Source: Paenibacillus catalpae (lineage in GTDB: Bacteria; Bacillota; Bacilli; Paenibacillales; Paenibacillaceae). Taken from it: a stretch of 64,000 bases of DNA. The stretch spans positions 434,001 to 498,000 of the forward strand of contig NZ_FOMT01000003.1 in assembly GCF_900112695.1 (NCBI RefSeq), read 5' to 3'. Under the pieces are notes generated by a model, which saw only the letters and a list, made by a program, of their open reading frames with translations, had not been told where the DNA came from and did not search any database. The position numbers and the translations under genes are program-made. This document shows positions 54,642 through 64,000 of this stretch, piece after piece; position 1 is the stretch's first letter; each line of letters opens with the position of its first letter.

Positions 54642-55886
54642 ATGAAAAAGATGACAACGGGACAAAACAATAAAGGCTTCTCCGAAACAGGACTGCGCAG
54701 AATGCGCGACGTGCTGGCAAGGCATGTCGCGTCAGGGAAGATTCCTGGACTCGTCGCCTTGGTCAGCCGGCACGGTGAGACTCACGTCGAAGCGATCGGT
54801 ACGATGCGCCATGACGGCGGTGCGCCGATGCGCCGGGACACGATCTTTCGGATGGCGTCTACTTCCAAGCCGGTCGCGGTCGCGCCGGTGATGATCCTGC
54901 TCGATGAGTGCAGGCTGCGGCTGGATGACCCCGTAGATCCGTGGCTGCCCGAACTTGCTGACCGGCGGGTGCTGAAACGGCCCGACGGTCCGCTGGACGA
55001 CACCGTGCCGGCGCGTCGGCCGATCACCGTGCGGGATCTGTTGACCTCCACGTTCGGGCTCGGCATGGATATCACGTCGCTGGGCACTCCGATTATGGGC
55101 GCGATCTTCGAGCAGGGGCTCACGCCAGATCTACCGGTACCGATGCCCGAGCCGGAAGAGTGGATGCGCCGCCTCGGCACGCTTCCGCTGATGCACCAGC
55201 CCGGAGAGCGCTGGCAGTACCACATCAGCAACGATCTACTCGGCGTGCTCGTCGACAGGGTCACTGGCCAGTCGTTTGAGACGTTCCTGCGCGAACGCAT
55301 CTTCGAACCCCTGGGCATGAAGGACACCGGTTTCCACGTGCCCGACAACAAGATCGACCGGCTTCCGCCCCTTTACGCCCCCAACCCGCAGACCGGAGAG
55401 TTCACCGTGTGGGACGAAGCCAAGGGGGGGCGCCACAGCCAGCCTCCCGCGTTCCAGGGCGGCGGAGGCGGACTTTGCTCCACTGTCGACGACTACCATG
55501 CATACTACCGGATGTTGCTGAATCACGGGATGCACGGGACCGAGCGGATTCTGTCTCGGCCCGCCGTCGAGCTGATGACCACCAACCGTCTCACGCCGGA
55601 GCAGCAAGCCGCCCGAAACGCTATGGCCAGAGACAACGTCCATTTGTCATTTGGTCAAGGGCAGCACGGCGGCTGGGGATTCGGAATGGCGGTACGCACC
55701 TACCGTGGTGACTACGCGTCCATCGGCCAGTTCGGCTGGGACGGCGGAAGCGGCACCTCGACCTATGCCGACCCGGACAATCAGCTCTTTGGAATGCTGC
55801 TCACCCAAGTCGGAATGTCAACCCCGGACTCAGCGCGGCTTATCCATGATTTCTGGACTACGGTCTATCAGGCAATCGAAGACTGA
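54642..55886 (+). CDS. Serine hydrolase of the beta-lactamase class C/esterase family, GC-rich
   Basis: A 414-residue penicillin-binding-protein-like hydrolase. The nucleophile motif is S-T-S-K (Ser73-Lys76) in FRMASTSKPVAV, the Tyr motif is in WQYHISNDLLG near residue 192, and HGGWGFGM near 340 is the third motif. There is no signal peptide, so an esterase or cytoplasmic hydrolase role is more likely than antibiotic resistance. Codon use differs sharply from neighbours: third positions are mostly G or C (for example 54960-55060), as in actinobacterial DNA. AAAGGAGGGAAATCAA gives a native-looking ribosome site. Confidence 0.9.
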   Translation: MKKMTTGQNNKGFSETGLRRMRDVLARHVASGKIPGLVALVSRHGETHVEAIGTMRHDGGAPMRRDTIFRMASTSKPVAVAPVMILLDECRLRLDDPVDPWLPELADRRVLKRPDGPLDDTVPARRPITVRDLLTSTFGLGMDITSLGTPIMGAIFEQGLTPDLPVPMPEPEEWMRRLGTLPLMHQPGERWQYHISNDLLGVLVDRVTGQSFETFLRERIFEPLGMKDTGFHVPDNKIDRLPPLYAPNPQTGEFTVWDEAKGGRHSQPPAFQGGGGGLCSTVDDYHAYYRMLLNHGMHGTERILSRPAVELMTTNRLTPEQQAARNAMARDNVHLSFGQGQHGGWGFGMAVRTYRGDYASIGQFGWDGGSGTSTYADPDNQLFGMLLTQVGMSTPDSARLIHDFWTTVYQAIED

Positions 55887-55915
55887 TACGAAAGCTCCGC
55901 GATACTTAATTCGTA

Positions 55916-55947
55916 CAAAAAGGCCGGTGAATGTCATCGGCCTTTTT
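55916..55947 (+). terminator. Terminator after the serine hydrolase
   Basis: CAAAAAGGCCG/CGGCCTTTTTG outer stem with an inner TGA/TCA pairing and a T5 tract. Confidence 0.88.
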
Positions 55948-56013
55948 GTGGCAGAACCAAGATGCGACACAGCTCCAACATACTATAATGATTGAAGAGA
56001 AAAACAGAATAGA

Positions 56014-56032
56014 GGGGGCGCTGGTATCCCCC
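56014..56032 (-). terminator. Candidate terminator of the tiny membrane protein gene
   Basis: A GGGGG/CCCCC stem follows the stop codon on the minus strand by 3 bases, and a T-rich stretch (TCTATTCTGTTTTTC) comes after it. Confidence 0.5.
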
Positions 56033-56035
56033 TGA

Positions 56036-56146
56036 TTAGAAAATGATTATAAGTACAATGATGAGTGTGAGAAAAACAATGCATATCATCGAGGCTATTT
56101 TGGTATAACGGAGAGCTCCTTCGGATAGTTCAGGCTCTTCGTTAAT
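56036..56146 (-). CDS. Tiny single-helix membrane protein, possible ATT start
   Basis: The reverse strand reads INEEPELSEGALRYTKIAS followed by a 17-residue hydrophobic helix ending LIIVLIIF and a stop. An acidic, soluble N-terminus with one membrane helix is a common plan for small bacterial membrane proteins. A perfect GGGAGGTGA ribosome site ends directly before the ATT codon (56144-56146), but there is no ATG, GTG or TTG in position; the only ATG in frame is inside the helix. If initiation occurs at ATT the spacing from GGAGG is short (about 3 bases). A hairpin with T-rich tail follows the stop. Confidence 0.45.
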   Translation of the reverse strand: MNEEPELSEGALRYTKIASMICIVFLTLIIVLIIIF

Positions 56147-56329
56147 TCACCTCCCGGTCACTAATACGAACCCATTAACCATTTGTTGCGTATAACTTCA
56201 ATGCTTATGATAAATCATTTCACCGGAAGAAGCGGCATGCGCGGCATCCAACGGGGCAGGATTATTTAAGAGATTAATTGAAATAATAGTAGGGATCAAC
56301 TAAATAATAGGATGTAAGAAAGGTGACAC
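56147..56329. other. Intergenic region before the APH-like kinase
   Basis: About 180 bases with no gene seen, AT-rich toward the right end, probably containing the divergent promoters of the tiny membrane protein and the kinase. No confident hexamers were found. Confidence 0.4.
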
Positions 56330-57124
56330 ATGGGGCTATCCGAAGAAATTCTACATTCATTTAATCTTAGCGGGGATATTGTGGCATTAGAAGGTGGGCA
56401 GAATACTTCTGTAAGAGTCAGCAATGCCGTATTAAAACCTGTGGATGATGTGAAGCACTGCGAATGGTTACTAAATGTTATGCACCAAATCAATCCTCAA
56501 GGTTATAGGGTATCCAAACCTATAAGAAGTAAATACGGTACTTTCGTAAGTAAAGGAGTGGCTTGCACTCATTATGAAACGGGCCAGGACATGAAAGGGC
56601 GCGTAGAAGAAAAGCTTCAGGTATCGAGGCTGCTCCACCGCGATCTGTCTACGGTAGCTACTATGGATTATCCTCCTGCCGACAATCCTTGGTCCAAGGG
56701 GCATCGAATAGCATGGCAATTAGATGAATTGCCAAGAGAACTGCCTAAAGAGATAAAGCTATGTTTAATTGATTTACTTGGAAGGGTAAGCCTAAAAAAG
56801 CGATATAAAGTACAGATTGTACATAGCGATTTATCGGGAAATATCCTTTTTGATCAAGGTCTAAGTCCGTTAGTCATTGATTTTTCACCAACTATTGCCC
56901 CGGTTGAATATGCGGAGGCCATTTTAGTTTGTGATTGTATCGCATGGCAAGGGAGCGAGGTTTCTGAGATTGCCCTTCTTCCGGTTGATGAACGATATAG
57001 AGAGATGATTATCCGGGCAATCATTTTCCGTTTGGCGGTTTCCGCTATTTTGTCAAAAGGTGATTATATTCAATTTTACGAGGAGTACCGGGCATTCAAA
57101 CCCATTATTGAGTATATCGATTAG
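56330..57124 (+). CDS. Aminoglycoside-phosphotransferase-like kinase
   Basis: A 264-residue small-molecule kinase-fold protein. The catalytic loop is VHSDLSGNIL (His165, Asp167, Asn171) and the metal-binding Asp184 is in LVIDFSP. The N-lobe is short, with VRVSNAVLKPV supplying the probable ATP lysine. The substrate is unknown; close relatives of known resistance kinases would show a more typical HGDLHPGN loop. AAAGGTGAC precedes ATG 56330. A second kinase-fold gene follows 116 bases later. Confidence 0.82.
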   Translation: MGLSEEILHSFNLSGDIVALEGGQNTSVRVSNAVLKPVDDVKHCEWLLNVMHQINPQGYRVSKPIRSKYGTFVSKGVACTHYETGQDMKGRVEEKLQVSRLLHRDLSTVATMDYPPADNPWSKGHRIAWQLDELPRELPKEIKLCLIDLLGRVSLKKRYKVQIVHSDLSGNILFDQGLSPLVIDFSPTIAPVEYAEAILVCDCIAWQGSEVSEIALLPVDERYREMIIRAIIFRLAVSAILSKGDYIQFYEEYRAFKPIIEYID

Positions 57125-57240
57125 AGTTATATTGAACGGGACCCTCAAACCAGCTTCTATATTAATGCCCCTCCGAATCGTGAGCAGGAACCCATAACCC
57201 TTCGACGTAATTAATGCCAAAGCAAGAAGGAGAGATATTT

Positions 57241-57924
57241 ATGATTGAAGACTGGAAACAAGTTGAGGAAGCATTGAGGAATATTGAGGTTGTTGGGCAT
57301 GAGAACAATAAGCCTGTTTCCGTCATTGGTTTTTCGGAAAATCTGCGTTGCATCGGCATCGGAACGGATGCCGCGGTTTTTTATTACCCTGACACTCCTA
57401 ATTACGCCTATAAAGTGTATTCCACTCAGTCATTAGAGAAAAAGGAAGTGGAGGCAGATATATATAAACGCTTAGAAGGATCATCGTATTTCCCCCATTG
57501 TTATGGAACGGGACCTAACTATCTGGTATTAAGTTTCGAACAAGGAGTTACCTTATATGACTGTCTTATACAAGGTGTCCGAGTTTCAGAGCAAGTGATC
57601 CAAGACGTTGAAAATGCCCGAGAGTTTGTCCGTAGTCAGGGGCTGAACCCAAGGGATATTCATCTGAAAAATGTTCTTTTGCAAGAGGGAAGAGGTAAAG
57701 TCCTTGATGTATCGGAATATATCAAGGAAGGTAACGATAGCCGTTGGGAACACTTGGTGTGGACCTACAAACATTTTTATCCCCTGATAAGCGAAATGCA
57801 GGTGCCAGCATGGATTTTGGAAACCATAACGAACTGGTATAACCGGATTGATGCGGCAAGCTTTGGAATAGAAGATTTCTCTAAACGTGTGAGTCAACTT
57901 TTCTTTGGAAAACGCAGCAAGTGA
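57241..57924 (+). CDS. Ser/Thr-kinase-like protein (YrzF type)
   Basis: A 227-residue protein with a compact protein-kinase fold: a Gly-rich turn GIGTDAAVF (about 39-47), the ATP lysine Lys58 in YAYKVY, the catalytic loop RDIHLKNVLL (Asp139, Asn144) and an Asp156 (KVLDVSEY) in the DFG position. It is shorter than classical Hanks kinases and lacks the usual activation loop; bacilli carry similar YrzF-like proteins. ATG 57241 follows AAGGAGAG; ATG 57214 overlaps that region. Confidence 0.82.
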   Translation: MIEDWKQVEEALRNIEVVGHENNKPVSVIGFSENLRCIGIGTDAAVFYYPDTPNYAYKVYSTQSLEKKEVEADIYKRLEGSSYFPHCYGTGPNYLVLSFEQGVTLYDCLIQGVRVSEQVIQDVENAREFVRSQGLNPRDIHLKNVLLQEGRGKVLDVSEYIKEGNDSRWEHLVWTYKHFYPLISEMQVPAWILETITNWYNRIDAASFGIEDFSKRVSQLFFGKRSK

Positions 57925-57985
57925 AGGGGGACAAGATGACCCTCCCAGACCAATTGCACTAGCTCATTACAAATGCAAATTAAGC

Positions 57986-58017
57986 AGCAGCCGGCCTTAT
58001 TATTAAGGCCGGCTGCT
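57986..58017. terminator. Strong hairpin between the kinase and GH43 genes
   Basis: A 13-base perfect stem beginning AGCAGCCGGCCTT with an ATTATT loop and only a weak T tail. It probably ends the converging transcripts. Confidence 0.8.
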
Positions 58018-58112
58018 TGTGTTCATAGAGTACCTGCATCTCTTGCCGATCAGAAAGAAGGGAAGATTGGACGATAATCACCTCGCCTTGATCGCGAGCC
58101 GCTTTGGAGAGA

Positions 58113-59516
58113 CTAAGCTTTGAACAGGTCGAAGCAGTCGAGTTCACCGTAGCCATCGCCTTTGGAGAAGCGAATTTTGTTCCAGCCTGCATTTAGCGTT
58201 AGACGTGCGACCGAGGCGCCCCAGTTCTCCCAGCCTTTATTTGCAATATACAGGTTGCTTGTGCTTGTGTTATTGACTGTCATAACGAGGAATGACCAGT
58301 CCAATCCTGTTGTCCCATTGCCGGTGCGGGCGGACATCACATAATCTCCGGCAGTTGCCGCATATACGTCAAACTCTACATAACTGTTTGCCGTATCGAT
58401 ATGTCCGGCTTTGCTTCCGCCAGAGCCGTTCGGGCTGGAGGAAGCATAAGCGACGCCTCCGAATACACCTGCCTCTCCTTCGTAACGGCTGCGGACCGTG
58501 TCTCCTGAAGGAATGGCAATAGGCGTGTTAGGAGCTGCGGGAGCTCCGAGATTTGGAGTGTTATCCGTGTTCCAGGTGAACTTCTGTGCGCGGATTTCTC
58601 TATTCCATCCGCCTCCGGCGTATTTGGCCGTATGATAAACGATCCAATCTTCCGTACCGTCCGGTGATTTCGTGAAGGAATGATGTCCGGGACCGTATAA
58701 GCCGTTGCCGGATTGGAAGATCGGCTGGTTTCGTTTTGTCCATGATGAAGCCTGCAGAAGATTGCTGCCCGTATTCGCCGTAATGAGCCCTAAGCAATAA
58801 CCATCAGTCCAGCTCCCGCTTGCAGAGTAGACGAGACTAACGACACCGTTGCGGACGATGACCTGAGGTCCTTCGTTAACGGAAGGGGAGGTATTGGTCT
58901 CCCATGAATAGGTTGGATGTGCAATTTCGACCCGCGCTGAGTCGATCGTCCATGGATTGCTCATATGGGCTATGTACAGCTTCTGCGAGACATTTGTTGT
59001 TCCTTCCCATCCCGACCAAATGAAATACAAATTATTATTTACCTGCAGTACAGTTCCGTCGATGGCCCAACGGTTGGTGGAATCCGTAATTTGTCCCTTA
59101 TTGACCCATGTACCCGTCATTGGATCTGCAGAAGTGTTCTCCAATACGTACATGCGATGATTATCGTTGTTGCCGTCATCTTTGGCGTAATAGATGTACC
59201 AGGCATTGTTGATGTAATGAATTTCGGGAGCCCAGACGTTGCAGCATCCGGTTGAAATGACTTTCTTGGTGCCTGCATCTACCCCGGTAAGCGACTTGGA
59301 CTTCCAGATCGTTACGTCACCGCCCGTCGTCTTCGTAAAGTAATAGAAGCCGTCGGTATGCTTGTAGATCCATGGGTCTGCGCCATCCTGAAAAATGACG
59401 TTGTAAAAGTTTCCGCTTTGCTTGGAGGGCGTTGCGCTTGCTGCTCCCGGAAGGACAAGAAGCAATAACAGGAATAATGCCAAACTTTTGATAGCGTTTA
59501 CACGAAATTTCATCAT
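58113..59516 (-). CDS. Secreted GH43 glycosidase with C-terminal carbohydrate-binding module
   Basis: A 467-residue exported enzyme. A signal peptide (cleavage near AASA, residue 28) precedes a five-bladed GH43 propeller and a CBM6/35-like module from about residue 330 (RYEGEAGVFGGVAYASSS to the end). The catalytic triad is visible: Asp47 in GADPWIYK, Asp153 in WAIDGTVL and Glu205 in NEGPQVI. GH43 enzymes act on arabinan, arabinoxylan or related plant polysaccharides. Tandem ATGs at 59516 and 59513 follow GAAGGG. A consensus cre site lies within the first codons. Confidence 0.92.
   Translation of the reverse strand: MMKFRVNAIKSLALFLLLLLVLPGAASATPSKQSGNFYNVIFQDGADPWIYKHTDGFYYFTKTTGGDVTIWKSKSLTGVDAGTKKVISTGCCNVWAPEIHYINNAWYIYYAKDDGNNDNHRMYVLENTSADPMTGTWVNKGQITDSTNRWAIDGTVLQVNNNLYFIWSGWEGTTNVSQKLYIAHMSNPWTIDSARVEIAHPTYSWETNTSPSVNEGPQVIVRNGVVSLVYSASGSWTDGYCLGLITANTGSNLLQASSWTKRNQPIFQSGNGLYGPGHHSFTKSPDGTEDWIVYHTAKYAGGGWNREIRAQKFTWNTDNTPNLGAPAAPNTPIAIPSGDTVRSRYEGEAGVFGGVAYASSSPNGSGGSKAGHIDTANSYVEFDVYAATAGDYVMSARTGNGTTGLDWSFLVMTVNNTSTSNLYIANKGWENWGASVARLTLNAGWNKIRFSKGDGYGELDCFDLFKA
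59489..59502. promoter_or_regulatory. Consensus cre (CcpA) site inside the 5' end of the GH43 gene
   Basis: TGATAGCGTTTACA fits TGWNANCGNTNWCA at every position. It covers codons 5-10 of the gene, the usual place for roadblock-type carbon catabolite repression. Confidence 0.8.
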
Positions 59517-59722
59517 TACACCAACCCTTCGCACTGAGTTTGTATTCAGGTATAGTTAATCATTTCCATTACGCGAGAAACAGGACATGATTTTAGATCG
59601 TCCGGACATTTTTTTGGTCAAGCCGTCGAGAATATCGTGGGAAATCGCTCCTCACGCCAAGCTTCAAGGCGTAACACTCGTTACTGTCATACATGATAGG
59701 AGACGCTCGCGTAACAACAAGA

Positions 59723-59756
59723 AATCAGCCTGTTGAGTAATCTCAACAGGCTGATT
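59723..59756 (-). terminator. Terminator after katG
   Basis: A 15-base perfect stem beginning AATCAGCCTGTTGAG with a 4-base loop; on the minus strand a T-rich stretch follows. Confidence 0.88.
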
Positions 59757-59773
59757 ATATTTATATTTTTTTA

Positions 59774-62071
<2,298 letters not shown>

Positions 62072-62109
62072 TCATCCAATCTTCACGCAAATCTGACAAT
62101 TTAACGGGG

Positions 62110-62943
62110 TTAAATGGTCTTCGAAACGAGAAAATCAAGTACCTCTCTTATATACTCCGCCGGAAACTCTATATTCGGCAAATGGACGGCGGGTAACATA
62201 ACGAGCTTCGATCCTGGTACCGAGGCCGCGATCCATTCGCTGTGGCTTGGAAGAGTAACGGTATCGTATTGGCCGGCTATGACTAACGTCGGACGGTTGA
62301 TCAATGTAACGGTCCGGCGCAAATCCAGATCTCGAATGGCGGCATAGGCGCCGGCAAGGCCTTGTTTAGGAGTGGCAAGCACCATGGCACGAAATGCCGC
62401 TGCGGCTTCACCCTCTGGCTCAATCATGTGACGAGGGAACCAGTTCCCGATGAACATGTCCGCGAAATCGGACATGTTCTCGGCTTGCTCTACGGAAGTA
62501 ATCAGACTATCCCAAAGGGATGCAGGTCCCAGGTAAGAGGAGGTATTGGAAAGGATCAGCCGGTCAATCCGCTCGGGAGTATGGATGGCAAGCCATTGGC
62601 CAACCACTCCGCCTAATGAGAGTCCAAGAAAATGAACGCGTTTGATGCTGAGTGCTTCGAGCATTTCAACGACATCACGGCCAAACCGGTCAATTGAATA
62701 TGCTCCTGCCGGGGCATCTGAAGCACCATGGCCGCGATAGTCATAACGCAGCACGCGGAAATGCTCGGATAACTCCGGGATTTGACCGTCCCACATATTC
62801 ATCGAGGTAGCGATGGAATTCGCGAGAACCAGCACGGGCTTAGTCTCCGAACCATCCATTCGATAAGCCATACGAACCCCGTCACCCGTTGTGAAAAAGT
62901 TAACCCCGCGATTGCTCTTCATTTCGTTTTTAGTCATCGTCAT
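62110..62943 (-). CDS. Alpha/beta hydrolase (PcaD-like)
   Basis: A 277-residue alpha/beta hydrolase resembling 3-oxoadipate enol-lactonase and related carbon-carbon or ester hydrolases. Nucleophile Ser in GLSLGG near residue 109, acid Asp in GQYDTVTLP near 228, His in AVHLPNIE near 256; DYRGHGASDAP is the usual cap-side segment. No other protocatechuate-pathway gene is nearby, so the substrate is open. AAGGGAG precedes ATG 62943. It is divergent from an Lrp-type regulator and probably controlled by it. Confidence 0.88.
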   Translation of the reverse strand: MTMTKNEMKSNRGVNFFTTGDGVRMAYRMDGSETKPVLVLANSIATSMNMWDGQIPELSEHFRVLRYDYRGHGASDAPAGAYSIDRFGRDVVEMLEALSIKRVHFLGLSLGGVVGQWLAIHTPERIDRLILSNTSSYLGPASLWDSLITSVEQAENMSDFADMFIGNWFPRHMIEPEGEAAAAFRAMVLATPKQGLAGAYAAIRDLDLRRTVTLINRPTLVIAGQYDTVTLPSHSEWIAASVPGSKLVMLPAVHLPNIEFPAEYIREVLDFLVSKTI

Positions 62944-63091
62944 CAATCTCCCTTGCGGATTAGTTTATTAATGACATTTTATTGAAGAAAACGTACACTT
63001 TAAATAAGATTAGTAAGGAAGTATAGGTCATGAAACTTAATTTTCACTTTGTTTTTGGTCATTAACTTTATGAAAATGAGGTGCTTTGTTT

Positions 63092-63544
63092 ATGGACCAA
63101 ATCGATTATAAAATCTTATCCGCACTGCATGATAACGCCCGGCTTCCAATTGCCGAGTTGAGCCGAATGATTTCGATGTCGCAGCCTGCTGTCACCGAAA
63201 GACTCCGCAAGCTGGAGGATCAGGAGGTGATAACAGGTTATCGGGCGGAGTTTTCCGCGGAAAAGCTGGGTAAGCATACAACTGCATTTGTTTTGTTTAA
63301 AACGAATCAATGCAAAGACTTTCTCGCGTTTAGCGAATCGTCCCCCGAAGTGATTGATGTATACAGAATTAGCGGGGAATACAATTATTTAATGAGGGTG
63401 GTAACCGAGACAAGCGGAACGTTGGCTCGATTTCTGGATGCCTGCAATAAGTACGGTTTTTCGTTGCCTTTAATTGTGCTGACAACCCCGTTCGAGAATA
63501 AAAGCCTGGCTCAGCCCTTATTAATCGCGAAAGAAATGCCATAA
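63092..63544 (+). CDS. Lrp/AsnC-family regulator
   Basis: A 150-residue regulator: N-terminal HTH (residues 2-60, DYKILSALHDNARLPIAELS, SQPAVTERLRKLEDQEVI) and a C-terminal RAM ligand-binding domain (AFVLFKTN to PLIVLTTPF). Members sense amino acids and form octamers. ATG 63092 is 8 bases after GAGGTG; TTG 63086 is too close. Divergent from the PcaD-like hydrolase. Confidence 0.92.
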   Translation: MDQIDYKILSALHDNARLPIAELSRMISMSQPAVTERLRKLEDQEVITGYRAEFSAEKLGKHTTAFVLFKTNQCKDFLAFSESSPEVIDVYRISGEYNYLMRVVTETSGTLARFLDACNKYGFSLPLIVLTTPFENKSLAQPLLIAKEMP

Positions 63545-63556
63545 TAACAAAAAAAC

Positions 63557-63604
63557 GGCTATCTCAAAGTCATCATTGATAACGTTGAGATAGCCTCTAT
63601 TTTA
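63557..63604. terminator. Terminator between the Lrp gene and the VOC gene
   Basis: An 11-base perfect stem GGCTATCTCAA/TTGAGATAGCC with a 17-base loop and a T-rich tail. The A-run on the left lets it serve the minus-strand gene too. Confidence 0.88.
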
Positions 63605-63985
63605 TTGCTTCGTAATCATCCACGTGACCCCGTATGGATCAATCACTTCTCCGTAATAAGCGCCCCATGGCTGAAGAGCAAACGGGTATTTGCTTTCGCC
63701 GCCTTCGCTCAGCTTGGCATAAGCCGATGTGGCTTCGGATACATCGTCATAGCTAAGCGAGATGCAAATGCTGCGGTTATACGCTACCGGCTCGAAGGTG
63801 TCGGCCATCATTAACGGATTAGTACCGGCTACAGTTAAGCTTAGATGCATCACTTTATCCTTCATGATGTCCGGTGTACCGGGCGTCTCACCGTATGTAG
63901 TGAGGAACTGAATTTCGCCGCCCAGGGCCTGTACGTAAAACTCCGCTTGACCTCTTGCATCTTGCGACATCAAATAAGAATTCAT
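63602..63985 (-). CDS. PhnB-like VOC-family protein
   Basis: A 127-residue VOC protein of the PhnB/YjdN type: MNSYLMSQDARGQAEFYVQA at the start, then GEVIDPYGVTWMITKQ at the end. Function of the family is poorly known. ATG 63985 is chosen because GGGAGC precedes it and it matches the family start; two further ATGs (63997, 64000) are in frame at the window edge, so a slightly longer protein cannot be excluded. Confidence 0.85.
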   Translation of the reverse strand: MNSYLMSQDARGQAEFYVQALGGEIQFLTTYGETPGTPDIMKDKVMHLSLTVAGTNPLMMADTFEPVAYNRSICISLSYDDVSEATSAYAKLSEGGESKYPFALQPWGAYYGEVIDPYGVTWMITKQ

Positions 63986-64000
63986 TTTTGCTCCCATCAT

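Noticed and set aside
54642..55886. Calling the GC-rich serine hydrolase an antibiotic-resistance beta-lactamase
   Set aside because: It lacks a signal peptide, and class C-like motifs are shared with many esterases; resistance is not supported.

Overview
The window looks like chromosomal DNA of a spore-forming, Gram-positive soil or plant-associated bacterium, most likely Paenibacillus or a close relative. The evidence is a three-gene spore germinant receptor operon, many lipobox lipoproteins, a surface protein anchored by three SLH repeats, LplABC-type oligosaccharide transporters paired with a membrane-bound AraC regulator, strong GGAGG ribosome sites with frequent TTG/GTG starts, and a consensus CcpA (cre) site. 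No rRNA, tRNA, CRISPR array, insertion sequence or phage gene was seen.

Layout. 1-1256: the 5' end of a monofunctional catalase (minus strand), a CuA-type cupredoxin lipoprotein and a small unknown protein. 1436-18693: a glycan-use locus with GH35 beta-galactosidase, GH29 fucosidase, a membrane AraC regulator, two permeases and a binding lipoprotein, GH3, GH38 alpha-mannosidase, a sugar isomerase-like TIM barrel and a second GH29. All its glycosidases lack signal peptides, so imported fucosylated oligosaccharides are probably trimmed inside the cell. 18892-21552: PadR regulator, DUF1700/HAAS-type protein, an eight-helix protein made of four copies of a 2TM repeat, and a fatty-acid desaturase. 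21618-30966: AraC-type regulator, a 2194-residue surface protein (three lamin-tail domains, a metallophosphoesterase, three SLH) and a HupE/UreJ-like protein. 30969-33435: gdhA with a divergent LysR gene. 33531-37606: ger operon (A-C-B order) and a YjfB protein.

37633-40979: DoxX protein behind a double operator, alpha/beta hydrolase, FMN reductase and a GAPDH. 41120-44740: an iron island with two Fur boxes, a siderophore-binding lipoprotein, a FhuF-like reductase and an AraC-FecB fusion regulator interrupted by a one-base frameshift. 44774-50492: a sulfonate/taurine-type ABC transporter with two paralogous flavin monooxygenases, behind a leader that can form alternative terminator and antiterminator helices. 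50507-54458: SDR, WYL regulator, ArsR regulator with an apparently leaderless transcript, VOC protein, Dps and a YdaT-like protein. 54642-55886: a GC-rich serine hydrolase that looks recently acquired. 56036-57924: a tiny membrane protein, an APH-like kinase and a Ser/Thr-kinase-like protein. 58113-64000: secreted GH43 with a cre site, KatG, an alpha/beta hydrolase with a divergent Lrp regulator, and a PhnB-like VOC protein.

Most of the window is a mosaic of small metabolic and stress modules, each with its own local regulator. The parts that look least described are the PadR/HAAS/2TM-repeat/desaturase operon, the RNA leader before the sulfur-type transporter, two candidate AUU-initiated genes, and the lamin-tail/phosphoesterase/SLH surface protein.
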